64,000 bases of DNA, taken from Fistularia commersonii. Its lineage: Eukaryota; Chordata; Actinopteri; Syngnathiformes; Fistulariidae. Location of the stretch: the NCBI GenBank assembly GCA_037954325.1, contig JBBMNZ010000041.1, forward strand, positions 577,501 through 641,500, in the 5' to 3' direction. Within the stretch, counting starts at the first letter, position 1; every line of letters begins with the position of its first letter. Positions 20,250 through 31,423 of the stretch are shown here, piece after piece. The position numbers were made by a program, and so were the translations under genes. Below the pieces are notes generated by a model. It made no database searches. It worked only from the letters and a program-made list of their open reading frames with translations, and was not told where the DNA came from.

Positions 20250-20605
20250 TGTTGCGTTTCAGTTTGCAGCTTCTTCGTTTTCCATGTTTCGGAAGGAATT
20301 CACAAGTTTGCCTTGTTTGAATCGTCTTTTATTTTCTTCTTCACAGCTCCGGGAATCAACATCGGTTAGCCATGGGACATGTACAGTACAGAGTGAGGGA
20401 AAAATTCCCGCCAGCACCGCTATACCAAAAAAAAAACACTGACGTAGAAGTTAACGTCAAGTTAGCTGAACAGTCGCGAAAAACTAAAACAAGTCCCAAA
20501 CCTTGTCATAAAGTGCCATGCATTTCCTGAGAGTAGATACAAATAAAACATATGTATACTAGAATGTAAACTCAAATAAAACTAATGAGATCACCTATCT
20601 CAACA
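20250..20605 (-). repeat. LTR shared by copia C and copia B
   Basis: 356 bp; only one substitution seen against the LTR at 24738-25093. It has primer site on one side and purine tract (20606-20614) on the other, so it serves both neighbours. TGA variant. Confidence 0.93.
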
Positions 20606-20651
20606 CCCCCTCTTGATCTCAACATCCAAAAAAAAAAAAACTTTGGACATT

Positions 20652-23600
20652 TTAATTTCCAAAGAACCACTTTTTGAATTTTTCTATTTTTACCTTTGTC
20701 ATGGGTTTTGTCAAGATGTCTGCCAACATGTCCTCTGATGGACAATAGATAAGATTTATTTTACCCTCACTGAGTGTTTCACGAATGAAATGATATTTTA
20801 CATCAATTTGTTTTGACCTTTGTCTGTCTACAGGATTCTTACTCAGTGCGATGGCCCCCTGATTGTCTCCGTAGATTGTTGTGCAACTGTACATTTTGTT
20901 GTCCATACCGTTTAACAGTTGAGACAGGTACATGTTTTCTTGTGCGGTGGTGGCTAGGCCAATGTATTCAGCCTCACATGTTGACAGGGCCACTGTGGGC
21001 TGTTTCCTTGACTTCCATGCAATGGCTGGGTCTTGTTTTGTTAAACTGAAACAGTAGCCTGTAGTGCTACGTCTGTCTTCTACAGATGATGCCCAGTCTG
21101 AATCACTGTAAGCTATCAGGTTCAAATCCTCCTTATTTTTCTTGAAACTTAGTTCATAATCAGCTGTCCCCTTCAAATACCTCAGAACATGTTTTGCAGC
21201 TACTAAGTTTTCTACTTTTGGCATTGCCAGATTCTGTGATAGTTTGCTCACTATCCAGCTGATATCAGGTCTGGTGCAAGTCATGGCATAAATAAGACTG
21301 CCTACAATCTCACGATATTCTTTGGGGTCGACAGGTTCACTTTGCTCATTTTCATCAGCTACAGGGATGCCCTCTAATTTTTGCTCACTTGGAGTAGATC
21401 TTGCTTTACATTCTGACATTCCAAATCTCTCTAGCATTTTTAGGATGTACTTTGTCTGGTTCATTTTGATTTCATCCCCCTTTTGTTCAAATTGTATGCC
21501 CAAAAAATATGATAGTTTCCCCAGGTCTTTCATGTTGAACTTGAATTTCATGTTCTGTTTAAATGTGCTGAGTGCATCATTGCTGCTTGCGGCAATAATT
21601 AAATCATCTACCCAAATTATTACAATGATTGTGTCACCATTTTCCGTCTGTTTTCTGTACACACAGTGGTCAGAGAGATTTCTCACAAAGTTGTCCTGTT
21701 CTAAATGGTCATTAAGGAGTTCATACCAGTTTCTTCCTGATTGTTTCAGGCCATAAAGAGATTTCTTTAATCTATACACTAGTTTCTCTCCTGTTTCTGA
21801 CATCATTTCAAACCCTTCTGGTTGTTCCAAGAAAATCTCCTCATGTATAGGAGCATGTAAATATGCCGTCTTAACATCCATTTGATGGACAATGAGGTTA
21901 TTTTGTACAGCTATCTGCATTAGTGCCCGCACTGATGTAATGTTAGCTGTCGGTGCAAAAGTTTCATAGTAGTCTATGCCTTCTGTTTGATTGTAACCCT
22001 TAGCTACATATCTCGCCTTAAATATTTGTCCTCCTTCAGCATTTTCTTTAAGGGCAAATACCCATTTTCCTCCAATTACTTTTCTCCCTTCAGGTAAAGT
22101 TGTCAGTTCAAATGTGTCATTCTGTTTAAGCGAGTCAATCTCTTCCCTCATGGCACAATTCCACCCGGGTGCCAGTGGTGACTTCAGTGCTTCACTATAA
22201 TTCTGTGGGACTCCGCACACAGTCCTGTAACAGTAATCAATAGTTGTATGATTTTTATCATTGTTAATATAGTCTGTCTGATAATCCTCTAAATACCTTG
22301 GAACGACCCTTTTTCGTCTAGGATAGCGACTGGTTTGATTATATCTGGGTTTTATGTCTGACCTCGTCTCTTTTTCATTTTGGACATTTTCTGCTGTTTC
22401 TTCGTCATGTGACACATCTGCGTTAGTACTCTCATCCTCATTTTGTATATGGTTGTCTGTTTTATTTTCACTTTGTGACACATCTATACTGGTTTCATCT
22501 GTAGATTCTGTGTCTTCATATCCCTGGATTTCTGTCTCATAATCATCAGTTTGTGTTTGTTGTTCAATTCTTCCCTTTTTGATAAATTTCACCAGTCTCT
22601 GTTTTGACACTTTTTCTGTAAGTGGATTATAGACCAGGTATGAAGGGCTTTTCTTACTGTATCCCACAAATACTCCTCTTTCACATCTGGGATCCAATTT
22701 CTTAGTGTCATGTTTGTATGCATAACACTCAGTTCCGAATATCCACATTTTTGAAAGATTTGGCTTTCTCCCTGTTAACATGAAGTATGGGGTATTTTTG
22801 TGTCTGTCATTGTAACATCTATTTCGAATATGGGCAGCGGTCTGGACAGCATAAGGCCACAAAACCTTTGGTAATCCTTTTTCTATTAGCATACACCTTG
22901 CCATTTCAAAAAGGGTCCTCCATTGTCTTTCTGCTGTCCCATTTTGATGGGGAGAGTATGGGGATGATGTTTCATGTCTTATGCCTTTCTCCCTTAGAAG
23001 AGATTGAAAAGCATGTCCTGTGTATTCAGTCCCGTTGTCTGACCTGATACATTTGACACGACCATACGCTGCGCTGTCAGCAAGGAACTTCTCTGTTGCT
23101 AATGTAGCTTCACTCTTGTATTTGAGAAAATATACAAATACCTTCCCTGAATAATCATCTGTGAATGAAATGACATACTTATGCCCTTCTTGACCAGCTG
23201 GTTCAATCGGGCCTGATAAGTCAGTGTGTACCATTTTTAGGGGTGCATCAGCTTTTGCATCAGCTTGCCTGTTTCTGCTATTTGTGAATTTTCCCTCCGT
23301 GCATACGTTACAGTCTACGTTACAGTCTACCTTGGTCTGACCTGTAATCTTCATACCCTCTACTAAGTTTGGTAATTTTAATACATCTTTTACATTGCAG
23401 TGTCCCATAATCTCATGCCATGTTTTGACATCACAAGTTAAGTTTACTCTATCTCTGGACATCATGTCATTTACTGTATCATCATAAAGTTGTTGATAAT
23501 TTACCGTTCTTATGTAGTAGAGTCTGTCACATTCCTCAATGCTGAAAATTTTTCCTTCTTTGGTTATGAGTCTGTTCTCTCCTTCTTTGAATATCACGCT

Positions 23601-24692
23601 GGCTCCATCAGCTGTGGCTGCCTTCACCGATATGAAGTCCTGAGGATATGATGGGATGAATAAGGCTCCCCTTAAGGTTACCAGGACAGGTTTTCCTTCA
23701 ATGTCCTGGAGTAACACTTCTGCATCACCTCTTTTTAGTGCCACTTTGTTTCTTCTGGTCCCGTCTGCTAGCTCCATGTAATGTTTGTTTGGGTTGAAAA
23801 ACTCATCAAATCTTATGAATTTGTCTTCTTGTGTTATGATGTGTGATGTAGCGCCACAGTCTACCATCAGTCCATTTTTTCTGATATTTTCCGGAGGGAC
23901 TTTTTGACTGACCTTGAATACAAAAGTTTGCTCATCTTCCTTATCTTTGTCTTGGATGTCTGTGTTTTGTTTGACCGAGTCTTCTTTGGGCTTGGATTTT
24001 CTTCTGCATGTCTCATCGGTGTGGGTTGTGCTTCTGTGATAGCTGCACCATTTTGGCCCTGATTTTTGGTGACAAGCTTTTGCCATATGGCCACGGTTTC
24101 CACATCCATAGCAGATCACCGTTGACATGTCCACTTTCATTACATTGTCTGATTTGGTTTTGCTGTCAAACTTTTCAGTCTCTTCATAACTTCTTAGTTT
24201 ACTCTTGAACTGAATAAACGTCATTTCTTCACTGCTCTGAGTTACGTGAATGACGAAGGGCTTGTACGGTTCTGGAAGCCCTTTCATAACCATAGCGATC
24301 ATCAGCTCATCACTTATCACCTGTTTTGTGTTTCTCAGAGCGGTGACTGCCTTTTCTGCTCTGATAATGTAATCTGTTATTGTTTCGTCGGGTTCCTTCT
24401 TGAGTGAGCATAGTTCGCTGTACAGGGAAATAATTCTGGGCTTACCCTGGCTGGCGTAATGATCCCGTAATATTTTCAAAGCTTTTCGACCGTCATCTGC
24501 GGCTTCCCTCATTACCAATGATAGACTTTTATCATCGAGGAACTGGATAAGCTCAGCGAAGCATTCTGCATTTTTATCTGGGTCGGGCTCAACAGTTGAA
24601 AGTATTGTCTCTTTCAAACCTTCGAGTCGCATGTGTCCCAGAAACTTTACTTCCCAAAGCTCGTAGTTGTTTTCGTCTCCATCGAAAACCAA
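20652..24692 (-). CDS. Copia B gag-pol polyprotein, uninterrupted but without ATG
   Basis: 1346 codons without a stop, ending KKWFFGN. The frame starts at codon TTG 24690-24692 only by convention: upstream it continues through the primer site into the LTR, where TGA replaces the TTA of copy A, and no in-frame ATG lies between. The first in-frame Met is in LGHMRLEG. Numbering from 24692: CCHC 194-207; protease D278 (DCGATSH); integrase zinc site 426/431/461/464; integrase D491, D552 (SDNGTEYTG), E588; RT MDVKTAY with D939, WVDDLIIA 1029-1030; RNase H D1199, E1240/E1242, D1276. All catalytic residues are present, so this is the best-preserved copy, yet its translation start is doubtful. Confidence 0.93.
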   Translation of the reverse strand: MVFDGDENNYELWEVKFLGHMRLEGLKETILSTVEPDPDKNAECFAELIQFLDDKSLSLVMREAADDGRKALKILRDHYASQGKPRIISLYSELCSLKKEPDETITDYIIRAEKAVTALRNTKQVISDELMIAMVMKGLPEPYKPFVIHVTQSSEEMTFIQFKSKLRSYEETEKFDSKTKSDNVMKVDMSTVICYGCGNRGHMAKACHQKSGPKWCSYHRSTTHTDETCRRKSKPKEDSVKQNTDIQDKDKEDEQTFVFKVSQKVPPENIRKNGLMVDCGATSHIITQEDKFIRFDEFFNPNKHYMELADGTRRNKVALKRGDAEVLLQDIEGKPVLVTLRGALFIPSYPQDFISVKAATADGASVIFKEGENRLITKEGKIFSIEECDRLYYIRTVNYQQLYDDTVNDMMSRDRVNLTCDVKTWHEIMGHCNVKDVLKLPNLVEGMKITGQTKVDCNVDCNVCTEGKFTNSRNRQADAKADAPLKMVHTDLSGPIEPAGQEGHKYVISFTDDYSGKVFVYFLKYKSEATLATEKFLADSAAYGRVKCIRSDNGTEYTGHAFQSLLREKGIRHETSSPYSPHQNGTAERQWRTLFEMARCMLIEKGLPKVLWPYAVQTAAHIRNRCYNDRHKNTPYFMLTGRKPNLSKMWIFGTECYAYKHDTKKLDPRCERGVFVGYSKKSPSYLVYNPLTEKVSKQRLVKFIKKGRIEQQTQTDDYETEIQGYEDTESTDETSIDVSQSENKTDNHIQNEDESTNADVSHDEETAENVQNEKETRSDIKPRYNQTSRYPRRKRVVPRYLEDYQTDYINNDKNHTTIDYCYRTVCGVPQNYSEALKSPLAPGWNCAMREEIDSLKQNDTFELTTLPEGRKVIGGKWVFALKENAEGGQIFKARYVAKGYNQTEGIDYYETFAPTANITSVRALMQIAVQNNLIVHQMDVKTAYLHAPIHEEIFLEQPEGFEMMSETGEKLVYRLKKSLYGLKQSGRNWYELLNDHLEQDNFVRNLSDHCVYRKQTENGDTIIVIIWVDDLIIAASSNDALSTFKQNMKFKFNMKDLGKLSYFLGIQFEQKGDEIKMNQTKYILKMLERFGMSECKARSTPSEQKLEGIPVADENEQSEPVDPKEYREIVGSLIYAMTCTRPDISWIVSKLSQNLAMPKVENLVAAKHVLRYLKGTADYELSFKKNKEDLNLIAYSDSDWASSVEDRRSTTGYCFSLTKQDPAIAWKSRKQPTVALSTCEAEYIGLATTAQENMYLSQLLNGMDNKMYSCTTIYGDNQGAIALSKNPVDRQRSKQIDVKYHFIRETLSEGKINLIYCPSEDMLADILTKPMTKVKIEKFKKWFFGN

Positions 24693-24723
24693 ACGTTGCC
24701 ATCTTCCTCCTTTTGTTCGTTGC

Positions 24724-24737
24724 CTGGGCCCATAACC
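24724..24737 (-). other. Primer binding site of copia B
   Basis: Same 14-mer as at 5434-5447. Confidence 0.85.
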
Positions 24738-25093
24738 TGTTGCGTTTCAGTTTGCAGCTTCTTCGTTTTCCATGTTTCGGAAGGAATTCACAAGTTTGCC
24801 TTGTTTGAATCGTCTTTTATTTTCTTCTTCACAGCTCCGGGAATCAACATCGGTTAGCCATGGGACATGTACAGTACAGAGTGAGGGAAAAATTCCCGCC
24901 AGCACCGCTATACCAAAAAAAAAACACTGACGTAGAAGTTAACGTCAAGTTAGCTGAACAGTCGCGAAAAACTAAAACAAGTCCCAAACCTTGTCATAAA
25001 GTGCCATGCATTTCCTGAGAGTAGATACAAATACAACATATGTATACTAGAATGTAAACTCAAATAAAACTAATGAGATCACCTATCTCAACA
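24738..25093 (-). repeat. 5' LTR of copia B
   Basis: 356 bp. At the variable sites (catgca, atacaac, ten-A tract) it matches the plus-strand LTR at 34466-34821. Confidence 0.93.
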
Positions 25094-25236
25094 CCCCCTC
25101 TTGATCTCAACATCCAAAAAAAAAAAACTTTGGACATTTTAATTTCCAAAGAACCACTTTTTGAATTTTTCTATTTTTACCTTTGTCATGGGTTTTGTCA
25201 AGATGTCTGCCAACATGTCCTCTGATGGACAATAGA
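25094..25236 (-). mobile_element. Copia 3' stub
   Basis: Purine tract plus the last roughly 100 bases of pol and 3' untranslated sequence (143 bases), as at 20606-20748. It ends ...gacaataga, then gtcct of the L1 tail begins. The L1 side starts at the same base as at 5804. Confidence 0.85.
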
Positions 25237-25363
25237 GTCCTTATGTCCTTTGCTTCCTCATGCCTGGTTGTTTCATTGACATTCAGTTCTACCTTGCCAT
25301 GTTTATTTGTACATTTGTATATTTGTGTGTACTATTTATGTTCAATTAAAAAAAAAAAAAAAA
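25237..25363 (+). mobile_element. L1 3' end with poly(A) tail, second copy
   Basis: Duplicate of 5804-5935, with an A tract of 16 (25348-25363). Confidence 0.8.
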
Positions 25364-25710
25364 GAATGAGAGGCTGAGAAAATCTCCATGTCTCTCTCTC
25401 TCCCCCCCTTAATGCCCCCCCCCTCTTCCTCACGGCGGCCGACGCAATGTGATTCTCGCCGTTGTTGTGGAAGTAGGGTAAAGGATTCCCCGCGTCGGTG
25501 CGAGCGATGCGTTTCAAGGCGTATTGCATGTGTGTATGGAGGGGGGGGTCTACAGGATACCGCAGGCCGGCAATGGTGCACCTTCTGCGGACATCGATCA
25601 CCGAAACGTCGGCGTCGAGCTCCCGGAGCAGCCGGCGTGTACATGTGAATGAATGGAGGAGCTAATGTGTGTGTGGTGGTGGTGGGGGAGGGGGGGGGGG
25701 GCGTTTCGGC
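25364..25710 (-). repeat. Core repeat, inverted, second copy
   Basis: Duplicate of 5936-6280. Confidence 0.6.
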
Positions 25711-25970
25711 TTGACGGGAAAGAAACCAAATGTGTCACAAATGCAAAAGTTTGGTGCTGTGTGCTATGCATACAAGCACAACAAAAAGAAACTTGACTCA
25801 AGAGGTGAGAAGGGAGTTTTCATTGGATATGACAAAAATAGTCCAGCTTATTTTGTATATTATCCAAATAGTGAAAGAGTACTAAAACAGACTGCTAAAA
25901 TTTGTGTCGAACCCATCTCCAGAGCAACAAACCCAGACAGAGATGAGCTCAGACCAGGATGATGATGATA

Positions 25971-26024
<54 letters not shown>

Positions 26025-26923
26025 ATGATCAGTTAGACATTTAAAGAGGCAAGGAGTTCCCTCAATGCTGACAAGTGGATGAAATCTATGGACGAAGAGA
26101 TGGAGTCATTGAGAGAGAACAACACTTTTACCCTAACACAGCTACCCCAAGGCAAGTGTGCAGTGGGGGTGGGGGTGGGGGGTGGGGGGCGTAAGCGCTA
26201 AAAAGAAATGAAGATGGCACAAACAAATATAAAGCTCGTTATGTTGCTAAGGGCTACAGTCAAAAGTATGGCACGGATTTCGAGGAAACATTTTCTCCAA
26301 CAGCAAATATGACAAGTGTGAGGGTGTTTATGCAGAAATCAGTTCCGGAAAATTTGTTCTTACACCAAATGGATGTAAAGACAGCCTATCTTCATGCACC
26401 CATAGATTGTGAGCTCTGTGTAGAACAACCAGAAGGGTATGAAGTGACAAATACAAAACAGAAGCTGGTGTGTAAACTTAAAAAGTCACTATACGTCCCT
26501 GAACAAGCCGGTCGTCATTGGGATCTGATGCTCCATTCTTACTTGATTGACAATGACTTTATTCAGAATGAAGCAGATCATTGTGTTTATGTCAAAGAAA
26601 ACCAAAATGACAAGGTCATCATCATAATATGGGTAGATGATTTAATCATAGCTGCGAGTGATGAGGAAGTAATGAAAGAGGTGAAAATCATGCTTACAGC
26701 TAGATTTAAAATGAAGGACATGGGCAAAGTGATCAAAATCAATACCCAGAAAATATGTCAGTCAGAAGAGTGTGTTAAGATGTCACAAAGAAAATATGTG
26801 GAAAGGTAGCCCTACAGTATTGTCCAACACAAGAGATGCCGGCACATGTTATGACAAAGCCTGCATCACAGTTTAAGTTGTTGAATTTTTCAAAGTTGTT
26901 GTTTGTTGTTTGGGTCATGAGTA
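25711..26923 (+). pseudogene. Copia family 2 pol remnant, copy c
   Basis: Duplicate of copy a (6281-7470). Integrase C-terminal piece to 25962, GAT tract, RT from about 26041 with the frame broken at the G tract near 26165-26190. The frame is open again from about 26200 through MDVKTAY and IIWVDDLIIAAS to TAG at 26807-26809, then the out-of-frame C-terminus. RNase H deleted. Confidence 0.82.
25958..26023 (+). repeat. (GAT)n microsatellite
   Basis: About 22 units with one GATAAT interruption; longer than its duplicate at 6528-6581. Confidence 0.85.
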
Positions 26924-27030
26924 TTTTATTTTGATGTAAATGGGCAAAGATACCAATAATATGAGAGCAAGTGGGGGCGTTGTTAACTGAGAAATATGCT
27001 CTCAATTATTTTCCGTTTTATTTCCAAGGG

Positions 27031-27536
27031 CCAGTCTCAGCTTCCGGTCAACAGGATCCCGCAGACCGGCCAAGGTGCACCTTCTTCGGACACGGATCCC
27101 CGTGACGTCGGCGTGAAGTTCCGGGAGCACCAGACATGCACATATGAATAAGCGAAGGAGTCAACTCCATAAGTCCTCCACTCACGGCCTCGGTGTCACT
27201 GAATCGAGCAATCTGGTTTTTAATGTTTAAAAATCGGCTTAACATTGAGGTCGAAAACACAGCGGTATCGTTAAAATACAGTAACAGGGTGATAACATCC
27301 ATGTAAGAAGTGGAGGGGGATTTATTGCACTCACGGCCCCACTCGTTTATTCCTCTCATACACAGCAGCCAGATCACCTGCTGGAGCTCCAAGCGCTGTG
27401 CACAGTCGGATGCCGCCATCTAGCGGACATAAAATGTAAGGAAGCGGAGGGAGAAAGCCATCCGGTGTTCCCCGAGTAGCGGCGACGAACGAGTTTAGAG
27501 CCGTGGAGAAGGTTTGCTTCCCCCCCAACCTCTCTT

Positions 27537-27541
<5 letters not shown>
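27031..27541. repeat. Core repeat plus companion repeat, unit 3
   Basis: As 7581-8094. CTCF-like motif at 27412-27426. 26924-27030 before it is family 2 3' end with LTR start at 26981. Confidence 0.65.
27412..27426 (-). promoter_or_regulatory. CTCF-like motif, copy 3
   Basis: Same 15-mer as at 7965-7979. Confidence 0.4.
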
Positions 27542-27571
<30 letters not shown>

Positions 27572-27620
27572 CTTCTTCTTCTTCTTCTTCTTCTTCTTCT
27601 TCTTCTTCTTCTTCTTCTTC
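27542..27620. repeat. (CTT)n microsatellite
   Basis: About 26 units; GAA tail of the adjoining minus-strand LINE. Confidence 0.9.
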
Positions 27621-28056
27621 ATCTTTTGTCTTTTCCCGTCAGGTGTGGCCACAGCGAGTCAACTTTCTCCATCTAACCCTATTCTCCGTATCCTCCTCTC
27701 TCACACCAACTACCTTCATATCCTCTCTCACCACGTCCATAAATCCTCCCTTTGGACTTCCTCGAGACCTCTTGCCTTGCAGCTCCAATTCCAGCATCCG
27801 TCTACCAATATATTCTCTATCCCTCCTCTGTACATGACCGAACCATCTCAGTCTGGCTTCTCTGACCTTCTCTCCAAAACATCGAACATGTGCTGTTCCT
27901 CTGATACTCATTCCTGATCCTATCAATCCTGGTCACTCCGTAAGAGAACCTCAACATCTTCATATCTGCAACCTCTAGTTCTGCCTGCTGTCTTTTTGTC
28001 ATTGTAACAGTTTCTAGTCCATACATCATCGCTGGTCTCACCACTGTCTTGTACAC
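27621..28056 (-). mobile_element. RTE LINE 3' end fragment
   Basis: About 430 bases of the LINE 3' end with its GAA tail, minus strand. Encodes KVYKTVVRPAMMYGLETV ... LRFSYGV, a frameshift, then GTAHVRCFGEKVREARLRWF ... LTRCG. It shows Arg-Cys-Phe where the full LINEs have stop-Cys-Phe. Inserted in or beside copia family 2. Confidence 0.82.
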
Positions 28057-29137
28057 CTTTGTACACCTTGGTAATGGGCAACCCCGTATCTGACCGTGTG
28101 ACAAAGCCAAGCAGTGCAGACAATGTGAGACGATCAACTAGAACCAAAAAGAAGCCCAGTTACTTTAATAGTTATGTGACTAGTGCTATTGACGATGACC
28201 AAGTGTTCACTAACATTGACTACTGTTATAGACTGGCGTGTGGTGTCCCACAGACATTTAAAGAGGCAAGGACTTCACTTAATGCTGACAAGTGGATGAA
28301 ATCTATGGACGAAGAGATGGAGTCATTGAGAGAGAAGAACACTTTTACCCTAACACAGCTACCCCAAGGCAAGTGTGCAGTGGGGGTGGGGGTGGGGGGT
28401 GGGGGGCGTATGCGCTAAAAAGAAATGAAGATGGCACAAACAAATATAAAGCTCGGTATGTTGCTAAGGGCTACAGTCAAAAGTATGGCACGGATTTCGA
28501 GGAAACATTTTCTCCAACAGCAAATATGACAAGTGTGAGGGTGTTTATGCAGAAATCAGTTCCGGAAAATTTGTTCTTACACCAAATGGATGTAAAGACA
28601 GCCTATCTTCATGCACCCATAGATTGTGAGCTCTGTGTAGAACAACCAGAAGGGTATGAAGTGACAAATACAAAACAGAAGCTGGTGTGTAAACTTAAAA
28701 AGTCACTATACGTCCCTGAACAGGTCGGTCGTCATTGGGATCTGATGCTCCATTCTTACTTGATTGACAATGACTTTATTCAGAATGAAGCAGATCATTG
28801 TGTCTATGTCAAAGAAAACCAAAATGACAAAGTCATCATCATAATATGGGTAGATGATTTAATCATAGCTGCGAGTGATGAGGAAGTAATGAAAGAGGTG
28901 AAAATCATGCTTACAGCTAGATTTAAAATGAAGGACAAGGGCAAAGTGATCAAAATCAATACCCAGAAAATATGTCAGTCAGAAGAGTGTGTTAAGATGT
29001 CACAAAGAAAATATGTGGAAAGGTAGTCCTACAGTATTTTCCAACACAAGAGATGCCGGCACATGTTATGACAAAGCCTGCATCACAGTTTAAGTTGTTG
29101 AATTTTTCAAAGTTGTTGTTTGTTGTTTGGGTCATGA
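28057..29137 (+). pseudogene. Copia family 2 pol remnant, copy d
   Basis: ATG near 28074. The longest family 2 RT piece: linker end, NIDYCYRLACGVPQ, KWMKSMDEEMESL, then a G tract that shifts the frame (28380-28405), RT with MDVKTAY and IIWVDDLIIAAS, TAG at 29024-29026, out-of-frame C-terminus to TGA 29135-29137. Has MKDKGK where others have MKDMGK or MKDLGK. Confidence 0.82.
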
Positions 29138-29245
29138 GTATTTTATTTTGATGTAAATGGGCAAAGATACCAATAATATGAGAGCAAGTGGGGGCGTTGT
29201 TAACTGAGAAATATGCTCTCAATTATTTTCCGTTTTATTTCCAAG

Positions 29246-29758
29246 GGCCAGTCTCAACTTCCCAGTCAACAGGACCCCGCAGACCGGCCAAGGTGCACCT
29301 TCTTCGGACACGGATCCCCGTGACGTCGGCGTGAAGCTCCGGGAGCACCAGACATGCACATATGAATAAGCGGAGGAGTCGATTCCATAAGTCCTCCACT
29401 CACGGCCTCGGTGTCACTGAATCGAGCAATCTGGTTTTTTAATGTTTAAAAATCGGCTTAACATTGAGGTCGAAAAAACAGCGGTATCGTTAAAATACAG
29501 TAACAGGGTGATAACATCCATGTAAGAAGTGGAGGGGGATTTATTGCACTCACGGCCCCACTCGTTTATTCCTCTCATACACAGCGGCCAGATCACCTGC
29601 TGGAGCTCCAAGCGCTGTGCACAGTCGGATGCCGCCATCTAGCGGACATAAAATGTAAGGAAGCGGAGGGAGAAAGCCATCCGGTGTTCCCCGTGTAGCG
29701 GCGACGAACGAGTTTAGAGCCGTGGAGAAGGTTTGCTTCCCCCCCACCCTCTCTTTCT
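29246..29758. repeat. Core repeat plus companion repeat, unit 4
   Basis: As 7581-8094. CTCF-like motif at 29631-29645. Family 2 LTR start at 29198 precedes it. Confidence 0.65.
29631..29645 (-). promoter_or_regulatory. CTCF-like motif, copy 4
   Basis: Same 15-mer as at 7965-7979. Confidence 0.4.
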
Positions 29759-29759
29759 A

Positions 29760-29790
<31 letters not shown>

Positions 29791-29892
29791 CTTCTTCTTC
29801 TTCTTCTTCTTCTTCTTCTTCTTCTTCTTCTACAGTTTCTAGTCCATACATCATCGCTGGTCTCACCACTGTCTTGTACACCTTTGTACACC
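29759..29892. repeat. (CTT)n with RTE LINE stub
   Basis: CTT tract to about 29831, then the same 60-base LINE stub as at 8160-8222 on the minus strand. Confidence 0.8.
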
Positions 29893-30797
29893 TTGGAAAT
29901 GGGCAGACCCGTATCTGACCGTGTGACACAGCCAAGCAGTGCAGACAATGTGAGACGATCAACTAGAACCAAAAAGAAGCCCAGTTACTTTAATGGTTAT
30001 GTGACTAGTGCTATTGACGATGACCAAGTGTTCACTAACATTGACTACTGTTATAGACTGGCGTATGGTGTCCCACAGACATTTAAAGAGGCAAGGAGTT
30101 CCCTCAATGCTGACAAGTGGATGAAATCTATGGACGACGAGATGGAGTCATTGAGAGAGAACAACACTTTGACCCTAACACAGCTACCCCAAGGCAAGTG
30201 AGCAGTGGGGGTGGGGGGGTGGGTGTATGCGCTAAAAAGAAATGAAGTTGGCACAAACAAATATAAAGCTCGTTATTTTGCTAAGGGCTACAGTCAAAAG
30301 TATGGCACGGATTTTGAGGAAACATTTTCTCCAACAGCAAATATGACAAGTGTGAGGGTGTTCATGCAGAAATCAGTTCAGGAAAATTTGGCAGGTCGTC
30401 ATTGGAATCTGATGCTCCATTCTTACTTGATTGACAACGACTTCATTCAGAATGAAGCAGATCATTGTGTCTATGTCAAAGAAAACCAAAATGACAAAGT
30501 CATCATCATAATATGGGTAGATGATTTAATCATAGCTGCGAGTGGTGAGGAAGTAATGAAAGAGGTGAAAATCATGCTTACAGCTAGATTTAAAATGAAG
30601 GACTTGGGCAAAGTGATCAAAATCAATACCCCGAAAATATGTCAGTCAGAAGAGTGTGTTAAGATGTCACAAAGAAAATATGTGGAAAGGTAGCCCTACA
30701 GTATTGTCCAACACGAGAGATGCCGGCAGATGTTATGACAAAGCCTGCATCGCAGTTTAAGTTGTTGAATTTTTCAAAGTTGTTGTTTGGGTCATGA
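29893..30797 (+). pseudogene. Copia family 2 pol remnant, copy e, RT motif A deleted
   Basis: Duplicate of copy b, with the same loss of about 50 residues including MDVKTAY. In addition TGA at 30199-30201 replaces the Cys codon after GK, so the frame is split at the G tract. Confidence 0.82.
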
Positions 30798-30904
30798 GTA
30801 TTTTATTTTGATGTAAATGGGCAAAGATACCAATAATATGAGAGCAAGTGGGGGCGTTGTCAACTGAGAAATATGCTCTCAATTATTTTCCGTGTTATTT
30901 CGAA

Positions 30905-31394
30905 GGGCCAGTCTCAGCTTCCGGTCAACAGGACCCCGCAGACCGGCCAAGGTGCACCTTCTTCGGACACGGATCCCCGTGACGTCGGCGTGAAGCTCCG
31001 GGAGCACCAGACATGCACTTATGAATAAGCGGAGGAGTCAACTCCATAAGTCCTCCACTCAGGGCCTCGGTGTCACTGAATCGAGCAATTTGGTTTTTAA
31101 TGTTTAAAAATCGGCTTAACATTGAGGTGGAAAACACAGCGGTATCGTTAAAATACAGTAACAGGGTGATAACATCCATGTAAGAAGTGGAGGGGGATTT
31201 ATTGCACTCACGGCCCCACTCGTTTATTCCTCTCATACGCAGCAGCCAGATCACCTGCTGGAGCTCCAAGCGCTGTGCACAGTCGGATGCCGCCATCTAG
31301 CGGACATAAAATGTAACGAAGCGGAGGGAGAAAGCCATCCGGTGATCCCCAAGTAGCGGCGACGAACGAGTTTAGAGCCGTGGAGAAGATTTGC
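30905..31394. repeat. Core repeat plus companion repeat, unit 5
   Basis: Duplicate of 9240-9728; CTCF-like motif at 31289-31303. Confidence 0.65.
31289..31303 (-). promoter_or_regulatory. CTCF-like motif, copy 5
   Basis: Same 15-mer as at 7965-7979. Confidence 0.4.
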
Positions 31395-31423
31395 TTTGGG
31401 TAGATGATTTAATTATTGCAGCA

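Larger units (their letters stand above)
18647..20605 (-). mobile_element. Copia C, 5' half only, sharing an LTR with copia B
   Basis: 5' LTR (20250-20605), primer site 20236-20249 and internal sequence up to the integrase, cut at 18647 against satellite. Its 5' LTR is at the same time the 3' LTR of copia B, giving the order partial element, LTR, complete element, LTR, 143-base stub. Confidence 0.88.
20250..25093 (-). mobile_element. Ty1/copia retrotransposon B, complete with two LTRs
   Basis: 3' LTR 20250-20605, purine tract 20606-20614, gag-pol 20652-24692, primer site 24724-24737, 5' LTR 24738-25093. Beyond the 5' LTR another copia 3' end begins (25094), so there is no target duplication at either end. 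The LTR pair differs at one site by eye. Confidence 0.93.
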
